64,000 nt of DNA from Williamsia faeni (lineage in GTDB: Bacteria > Actinomycetota > Actinomycetes > Mycobacteriales > Mycobacteriaceae): the NCBI GenBank assembly GCA_003202005.1, contig QJJF01000001.1, positions 527,099 through 591,098 of the forward strand, written 5' to 3'. This document shows, one piece after another, positions 59,427 to 64,000 of this stretch. Position 1 is the stretch's first letter; each line of letters starts with the position of its first letter. The notes beneath the pieces were generated by a model. The model was not told where the DNA came from, searched no databases, and saw nothing but the letters and a program-made list of their open reading frames with translations. The position numbers and the translations under genes are program-made.

Positions 59427-60502
59427 AACTTGTACAGACCGGTGGTGGCAACAGCCGCGCCCACCACGGAACGCACCGGCTTCACCACACGGTTCCGGAC
59501 GCCACGTTTAACACGCATGAGATCTCCCCCGGCCCAGGAAGGATCGGTATCGGCGAGATGGTGGATGTCGGCCAATTCGTCCACCGGCTTCGGCATCGGG
59601 CTGTCGACCGAGCGCCGCACCGCTTCCCGAATCGTCAAGAGGCCTCCAGGCGGATCAGGGACGTGGTCGCGGATCGTATTCTCGGAGGCCGTCATCGGAT
59701 GGTCCAGCGACCGCACCAGATCAGAGGCGAGACCGCTGGGTATCGGCACCACCAGCCCGCTGAGAAAGCCGGCCAGCCGAACGTCGATGCCGGGCAACAC
59801 CACACCGATCCGCGGCGACCGGCTCGCGCGGAGATATGCAAACAGCAAGGAGCTGTAGGACGAGGTCTCCGTGCCCGCGATGTCGTAATACCCCGGTGGC
59901 ACGGTTTCAAACGCGGCCGCTGCGAGATAGTGGATCGCGTCGCGCACCGAGATGGGATCCATCGGATTGTCGATCCACGACGGCAGCGGAATCACCGCGA
60001 GCCGGTCGGACATGTACCGCACCATCTCGAACGACGTCGAACCCGCACCGATCACCACCGCGGCACGCAGCCAAACCAGTTCAGGGCCGCCGTCGGTGTC
60101 CAGTGCCCGGCCCACCTCCGAGCGGCTCTCGAGATGCTCCGAGAGTTCACCGTCGTGCGGAACGAATCCACCGAGGTAGACGATGCGCCCTACCTGGTGA
60201 TCACGCGCCGCGCGAGCGACATTCTGTGCCGCGACCTCATCGTCCCTGCGGAAATTCTTCTGGCCGATGGCATGGACCAGGTAGTACACAACGTCGAGCG
60301 GTCCGGCCGCGCTCAGGCCGGCGCGCACCGAATCGATGTCCATCGCATCGAGTTCCACGGTCGAAACGTCGGCGAACCAACCGAACTGCCTCAGTCTGTT
60401 GGGATTCCGCGACGCAGCGACCACGTCGTGGCCGTCGGCCAGCAGTTTTGTGACCAGTCGGGCCCCGATGTAGCCGGTGGCTCCCAGTACAAGTATTCGC
60501 AT
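59411..60502 (-). CDS. NAD(P)-binding epimerase/NmrA-like protein
   Basis: The 363-residue protein starts MRILVLGATGYIGARLVTKL, an atypical-SDR dinucleotide fold, then AAGPLDVVYYLVHAIGQKNF and RIVYLGGFVPHDGELSEHLE, a pattern shared with DUF2867-lacking epimerases and NmrA-like regulators. The C-terminal 120 residues are helical with an Arg-rich segment (RVKRGVRNRVVKP) and one hydrophobic stretch. It may act on a lipid or sugar; the substrate is unknown. The ATG is 60502. Confidence 0.82.
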   Translation of the reverse strand: MRILVLGATGYIGARLVTKLLADGHDVVAASRNPNRLRQFGWFADVSTVELDAMDIDSVRAGLSAAGPLDVVYYLVHAIGQKNFRRDDEVAAQNVARAARDHQVGRIVYLGGFVPHDGELSEHLESRSEVGRALDTDGGPELVWLRAAVVIGAGSTSFEMVRYMSDRLAVIPLPSWIDNPMDPISVRDAIHYLAAAAFETVPPGYYDIAGTETSSYSSLLFAYLRASRSPRIGVVLPGIDVRLAGFLSGLVVPIPSGLASDLVRSLDHPMTASENTIRDHVPDPPGGLLTIREAVRRSVDSPMPKPVDELADIHHLADTDPSWAGGDLMRVKRGVRNRVVKPVRSVVGAAVATTGLYKLWGIF

Positions 60503-60622
60503 GTGTCGGCCGTTCGTTGGATCTGCGGTTCACCAATGTGCGGGCCCCGAGACTGGAGCGGTGTCACCACCTACCTTCATGCTTAGCATCCGGGTGCACG
60601 ATGTGCAGTGTGCTCCGGTCCG

Positions 60623-61684
60623 TCAGGTTCCAAACCTGCGCCACCGCCGCCACTCGAGCCGGTAGCGCAAATCAAACGACAACTTGGACAACCCGCGCTC
60701 GAAACGGTTCGAGCGGCCGGCCAAACGCCGCTGATAGGCGTGCCACGCATACGAGCGCGTCACCGGCGGCCACAATTCCGTGGCAATCGCGCTGTATTCC
60801 CCGTGGAGACTGTTGGAATCATCTGCTCCACAGTCTATTTCATGATTCGCGCGACGGACTGCCTCGGCGGCCTGCGCTTTCCTGCTCACGACTTCCATGT
60901 CAGCGATCTCGGGGACCGCTGATCCCTCTTCCTCGAAGAAGGTCTGGAATGCACGACGGCGCTCGCGGAGATCGGTGATTTCGCCTTTGAAGTCGGTCAG
61001 GTGCATGTTCTCGCCATGGACCCGGTAGAACGCCTGGTCACTGCCGTTGACCCGGCCCACCGATCCGCGCAGCGCCGCGTGCATCCAGATCTTGAAATCC
61101 GCCGCGTGCGGGTGTGCGGGATCGAACCCCCCGAGTTCGTCCATCACGGTACGGCGCATCACTACCTCAGGACTCACCACGAGTCCTGTTCCGCGCTGAC
61201 AGATCCGTTTGATCCACTCGTGTCCCGACCACACGGTCCAACTGCGGACAGTGCTGGTCACCGGTGGTGGCGTGTCCTCGAAGTACTGCGGAAACCCGTA
61301 CACAAACGCCACATCCGGCCGCGCCTCCAGTAGCGCGACCGCACGGGTCAGCGCACCATCGGGCAACAGGTCGTCGGCGGAGAGCAGCACAACATACGTC
61401 CCTCGTGCCAGCCGGAGTCCGTCGTTGTACGTGGCAATGTGGCCGCGGTTCGTTTCGTGGACCAAGACACTCACCCGCGGGTCGGCGGCCGCCAAAGATT
61501 CTGCGACAGCCGCACTGTCGTCGGGTGACGCGTCGTCGACTATCAGGACATCGACGTCGATACCGGGTTGGTCCAGCGCGGACTTCACCGCGCCCGGCAG
61601 GTACTTTCCATATTTGTAACAGGGAATGACAACCGACACCGTGGGCGACGCCGTCAGCGGTGTGGGCTTCAGACGCTCCGCCAT
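60623..61684 (-). CDS. Family 2 glycosyltransferase
   Basis: The 353-residue protein has the GT-A fold: VSVVIPCYKYGKYLPGAVKS, VLIVDDASPDDSAAVAESLA, and a metal-binding ADDLLPDGALTRAV. It transfers a sugar from a nucleotide donor. The C-terminal 100 residues are Arg-rich and helical. ATG 61684 has GGGAGCC upstream and is preferred over longer readings to 61795. A terminator lies between it and the SHOCT gene, which is upstream in transcription. Confidence 0.88.
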   Translation of the reverse strand: MAERLKPTPLTASPTVSVVIPCYKYGKYLPGAVKSALDQPGIDVDVLIVDDASPDDSAAVAESLAAADPRVSVLVHETNRGHIATYNDGLRLARGTYVVLLSADDLLPDGALTRAVALLEARPDVAFVYGFPQYFEDTPPPVTSTVRSWTVWSGHEWIKRICQRGTGLVVSPEVVMRRTVMDELGGFDPAHPHAADFKIWMHAALRGSVGRVNGSDQAFYRVHGENMHLTDFKGEITDLRERRRAFQTFFEEEGSAVPEIADMEVVSRKAQAAEAVRRANHEIDCGADDSNSLHGEYSAIATELWPPVTRSYAWHAYQRRLAGRSNRFERGLSKLSFDLRYRLEWRRWRRFGT

Positions 61685-61823
61685 GCAGCCGGCTCCCATC
61701 ACACTGGTCACGAAATCCCACAACGCAGAGCGGGCCATCAGGTCATCGGTCCAAATGCTACAAGACCAGACCGGGAGATGGTTGGTGGACAGCACCTTCC
61801 GGAGACCGGGATCTGGTGCAAAA

Positions 61824-61866
61824 CACTCCAGGCACCGAACGCGATGGGCGTTCGGTGCCTGGAGTG
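61824..61866. terminator. Strong intrinsic terminator of the SHOCT gene
   Basis: A perfect 19-bp stem (CACTCCAGGCACCGAACGC and its complement) with a 5-nt loop lies 14 nt past the SHOCT stop. On the minus strand it is followed by TTTTGC. Confidence 0.9.
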
Positions 61867-61879
61867 AATTGCTTGCTGG

Positions 61880-62266
61880 TCAGTGCGCCAGCGCTTTTGC
61901 CTTCAACTGCTCGAACTCGCCCTGATTGATGGTGCCCGCGTCCAGCAACGCCTTTGCGGACGCGATCTGATCTGCAGGCGCCGCACTTCCGGCGGTTTCC
62001 TTGATGTAGGCGTCGGTCTGCTGCTTTGCCTGGACCTGGGCTTCGAGTGCCCGCTCAGACATTCCACGACCGCGTGCGATGAGATAGACGAAGAGGGTTA
62101 TGTATGGCAACAGGACCAGGAAGAAGATCCATACCGCCTTGAACCAGCCCGACGTCTTGTGGTCACGAAACAGATCTATCAATACGTAGAACAGGATCAT
62201 CAAATACGCGATGAAAGCGAAGATCACCAGCGTGTACCAGATGAAGTCCCAGAATGAATCCCACAT
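61880..62266 (-). CDS. SHOCT-domain small membrane protein
   Basis: The 128-residue protein has two N-terminal helices (YTLVIFAFIAYLMILFYVLI, VWIFFLVLLPYITLFVYLIA) followed by a soluble linker. The C-terminal SHOCT motif is ADQIASAKALLDAGTINQGE then FEQLKAKALA. SHOCT pieces are short oligomerisation/binding modules at the ends of membrane proteins. Function is unknown. ATG 62266 has AGGAG-like purines. Confidence 0.88.
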   Translation of the reverse strand: MWDSFWDFIWYTLVIFAFIAYLMILFYVLIDLFRDHKTSGWFKAVWIFFLVLLPYITLFVYLIARGRGMSERALEAQVQAKQQTDAYIKETAGSAAPADQIASAKALLDAGTINQGEFEQLKAKALAH

Positions 62267-62419
62267 GTCCTGACCGCTCCTTGCTCGGCGAATCGCCGCC
62301 TATCGGCGACCACATTAATCATCGCATGCCGGGTCACAGAATCCCTACAATCCCGCTACCGGTTTCGCGCCCAGTTCGCGGTTTTGCACGAGAATTTGTG
62401 ACCTAGATGCACAAATCGG

Positions 62420-63178
62420 TCATCTCGTGGTCGAAATACCACCGTCGACGGGGATCACCGCACCGGTCAGATAGCCGCCGGCCCGACTGGTCAGATAGAC
62501 AACGGCACCGACCATGTCGTCGGGCCGACCGATACGACCGAGCGGTGTACCCGCCTCGATGTCGTCGCGCCGCTGCGCCAGCATCGCCCGCATCATCCGC
62601 GACTCGAAAGGCCCTGGTGCGATGGCATTCACGGTGATGTTCCGGGAGGCGAGGTGACCGGCCAGGTGACGGGTGAGCTGATGCACCGCGGCCTTGCTGG
62701 CCGTGTACGAATACGACGGGGTCTCCGGTACCCGAAGCCCATCGATGCTGCCGATCATGATGATCCGCGAAGGGTCGTCCGGCGTGGCCGATTCACCCAG
62801 CGCCGGTAGCAACGCCTGCGTCAGGAGGAACGGCGCCCGCACATTGAGGTCGAGCACCTTGTCGAAGGCAGAGGCGGGGAAGTCATCGACCGGGGCACCC
62901 CAGGTGGCTCCGGCGTTGTTCACCAGGATGTCCAGCGAGTCGACTTTTTCGAGCACGTCCTGCGCCAGCTTGGTGCAACCGTCCGGCGTCGACAGGTCTG
63001 CCCCGATCGCGGTGAGCCCGTCCGCCGACGCCTTCTCGAGTGAGTCGGCCTTGCGTCCGGCGATCACCACCTTGACCCCCCGCGCCTGGAGTCCGTGGGC
63101 AATCATCGCTCCGATCCCGCTGGTGCCCCCGGTGATCAGAGCAGTCTTTCCGCTGATGTCGAACAGATCGTGAGCCAT
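62420..63178 (-). CDS. Short-chain dehydrogenase/reductase (RhlG-like)
   Basis: The 252-residue SDR has TALITGGTSGIGAMIAHGLQ, VNNAGATWGAPVDDFPASAF, MIGSIDGLRV, and SYSYTASKAAVHQL (Tyr/Lys). The YGATWGAP-like loop and the PDDPSRIIMIGSIDG segment resemble RhlG-type beta-ketoacyl reductases. The C-terminus reads GYLTGAVIPVDGGISTTR. It lies alone on the minus strand, divergence not evident. Confidence 0.88.
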   Translation of the reverse strand: MAHDLFDISGKTALITGGTSGIGAMIAHGLQARGVKVVIAGRKADSLEKASADGLTAIGADLSTPDGCTKLAQDVLEKVDSLDILVNNAGATWGAPVDDFPASAFDKVLDLNVRAPFLLTQALLPALGESATPDDPSRIIMIGSIDGLRVPETPSYSYTASKAAVHQLTRHLAGHLASRNITVNAIAPGPFESRMMRAMLAQRRDDIEAGTPLGRIGRPDDMVGAVVYLTSRAGGYLTGAVIPVDGGISTTR

Positions 63179-63219
63179 GGTCTGTTGATATCAACTACCA
63201 CCCGAGTCAGGTGCGGGAA

Positions 63220-64000
63220 TCAGGAATGCGCACCGACCCCGCCGCGTACCGAGTCATCGATGGTGGAGTTGACGCCGCCGACCCGGTAGGTGGCGCCGCG
63301 GTGGTAGTCGGGCAACAGATCACCCTTGCCGAACAGCTTGTGCCGCAACGTACCCGGCACATAGTCACGGTCGTAGGCACCCCGGGCTTCCAGCGCCGGG
63401 ACCACATGGTCGACGACGTCGGTGAACGTACCCGGTGTCACGGCGTAGGCGAGGTTGAATCCGTCGACATCGGTGAACTCGGCCCATTCGAGCAACTGGT
63501 CGGCGATGCTTTCACCCGACCCGACCAGCACGGGACCCATGCCACCGATTCCGCCCCAGGCCGCGATGTCGCGGACAGTCCACTCTTTGCGATCACCGGA
63601 CGCCTGACTGAAAGCGGCCACCGCAGACTGGATTGCGTTGCTGTGCACGTTGCCGATCGGTTCGTCGAGGTCGTACTCCGACAGGTCGATTCCCATCCAG
63701 CCCGACATGAACACCAGGGCGCCCTCGGCACTGGCGTAGCGCTGGTATTCCTCCGCCTTGGCCTGTGCGGCTTCCTCGGTCTCGTCGGTGATGATGGTGA
63801 GCAGCGTGTAGATGCGAGCATCGTAGGCGTCGCGGCCGGCGGCGACGAGCTCTTGCCGGATGTTCGTAACCAGGTTGCGCAGAAGCTCTTTGGTGGGTGC
63901 GCCGACAAAAACCGCCTCGGCGTTCTCGGCGGCGAACCTCACGCCGCGTGGCGAGGCCCCGGCCTGGTAGATCACGGGCGATCCCTGCGGTGACGGTTCC
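63220..64000 (-). CDS. DszA/NtaA-type flavin-dependent monooxygenase, C-terminal part
   Basis: The gene enters from the right edge, so the N-terminal half is missing. The visible 260 residues include EPSPQGSPVIYQAGASPRGV then RFAAENAEAVFV, the family hallmark. Also visible are GNVHSNAIQSAVAAFSQASG, GGIGGMGPVLVGSGESIADQ and AYAVTPGTFTDVVDHVVPAL. Enzymes of this FMNH2-dependent luciferase branch oxidise nitrilotriacetate, dibenzothiophene sulfone or similar compounds. The C-terminal STIDDSVRGG is complete at 63220. The substrate is not evident. Confidence 0.88.
   Translation of the reverse strand, partial: EPSPQGSPVIYQAGASPRGVRFAAENAEAVFVGAPTKELLRNLVTNIRQELVAAGRDAYDARIYTLLTIITDETEEAAQAKAEEYQRYASAEGALVFMSGWMGIDLSEYDLDEPIGNVHSNAIQSAVAAFSQASGDRKEWTVRDIAAWGGIGGMGPVLVGSGESIADQLLEWAEFTDVDGFNLAYAVTPGTFTDVVDHVVPALEARGAYDRDYVPGTLRHKLFGKGDLLPDYHRGATYRVGGVNSTIDDSVRGGVGAHS

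Noticed and set aside
62293-62309. TCGCCG-N5-CGGCGA hairpin upstream of the SHOCT gene
   Set aside because: It is a short stem without a U-tract in a GC-rich leader; I could not assign a role.

Overview
The window is GC-rich DNA from a mycolic-acid-type actinobacterium, most like Gordonia, Williamsia or Rhodococcus. This rests on the high-GC codon usage with frequent GTG and TTG starts, a 13E12-type DUF222/HNH protein, an HspR (HAIR) operator upstream of clpB, a PASTA-bearing PonA2-like penicillin-binding protein, an Eis-like acetyltransferase, an NDMA-dependent alcohol dehydrogenase, and many acyl-CoA and steroid-type beta-oxidation enzymes. The genus is inferred by eye, not by a search. I saw no tRNA, rRNA, CRISPR array, prophage or insertion sequence.

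Positions 1-26,300 are mixed housekeeping and accessory genes. In order: a truncated PPOX-fold protein; a frameshifted Bcr/CflA transporter; a maleate-isomerase-type racemase divergent from an Eis-like acetyltransferase; a TetR/DHA2 exporter pair; a MerR regulator with a clear operator; a DUF222/HNH protein; clpB; a TetR repressor and a P450 BM3-like heme protein divided by a perfect 24-bp palindrome; a flavin monooxygenase; a TetR regulator with a hemerythrin-SRPBCC fusion; a YchJ-like protein; an HSL-type esterase; a second exporter; a 53-residue SPOR-like protein; ponA2; a homoserine-dehydrogenase-like protein lacking its catalytic lysines; and an NDMA-dependent alcohol dehydrogenase.

Positions 26,340-56,700 form a catabolic island of about 30 kb. 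The first rightward operon (26,473-40,537) encodes a beta-propeller (SMP-30/lactonase-like), short-chain dehydrogenases, a Rieske oxygenase alpha subunit, a Baeyer-Villiger monooxygenase, a ThDP enzyme, an aldehyde dehydrogenase, two SnoaL-fold proteins, a TauD-type dioxygenase and a carboxymuconolactone-decarboxylase-like protein. A leftward operon (44,071-40,888) encodes a family III CoA-transferase, an acetyl-CoA hydrolase/transferase-type protein and an enoyl-CoA hydratase. Two rightward units (44,147-46,422 and 46,534-50,506) encode two acyl-CoA ligases, an SDR, an AcuI-type reductase and a double-hotdog hydratase. A second leftward operon (55,783-50,574) encodes two long/short acyl-CoA dehydrogenase pairs and an enoyl-CoA hydratase. 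A divergent GntR/FadR-type gene (55,878) follows. The logic suggests oxygenation and Baeyer-Villiger ring or chain cleavage of a bulky, probably alicyclic or steroid/terpenoid-like ketone, then CoA activation and beta-oxidation. The substrate is not determined by the sequence.

The most interesting signal is a recurring 18-bp inverted repeat (consensus CAATCCT-N4-AGGATTG) at four promoters of this island: 26,352, 44,114 (degenerate, between divergent operons), 46,458 and 55,799 (perfect, between the acyl-CoA dehydrogenase operon and the gntR gene). Each sits 1-3 nt upstream of a plausible -10 box. I did not notice it elsewhere in the window. It is probably the operator of the island's GntR regulator and defines a single-regulator catabolic regulon.

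Positions 56,700-64,000 hold an aldo/keto reductase, a GlsB-like membrane protein, an SRPBCC protein, a CPBP protease, a nucleotide-sugar-epimerase-like protein, a family 2 glycosyltransferase, a SHOCT membrane protein, an SDR, and the C-terminal half of a DszA/NtaA-type flavin monooxygenase. Two arrays of a 14-bp GC-rich motif (40,550-40,886 and 56,700-56,837) fill gaps between convergent genes.
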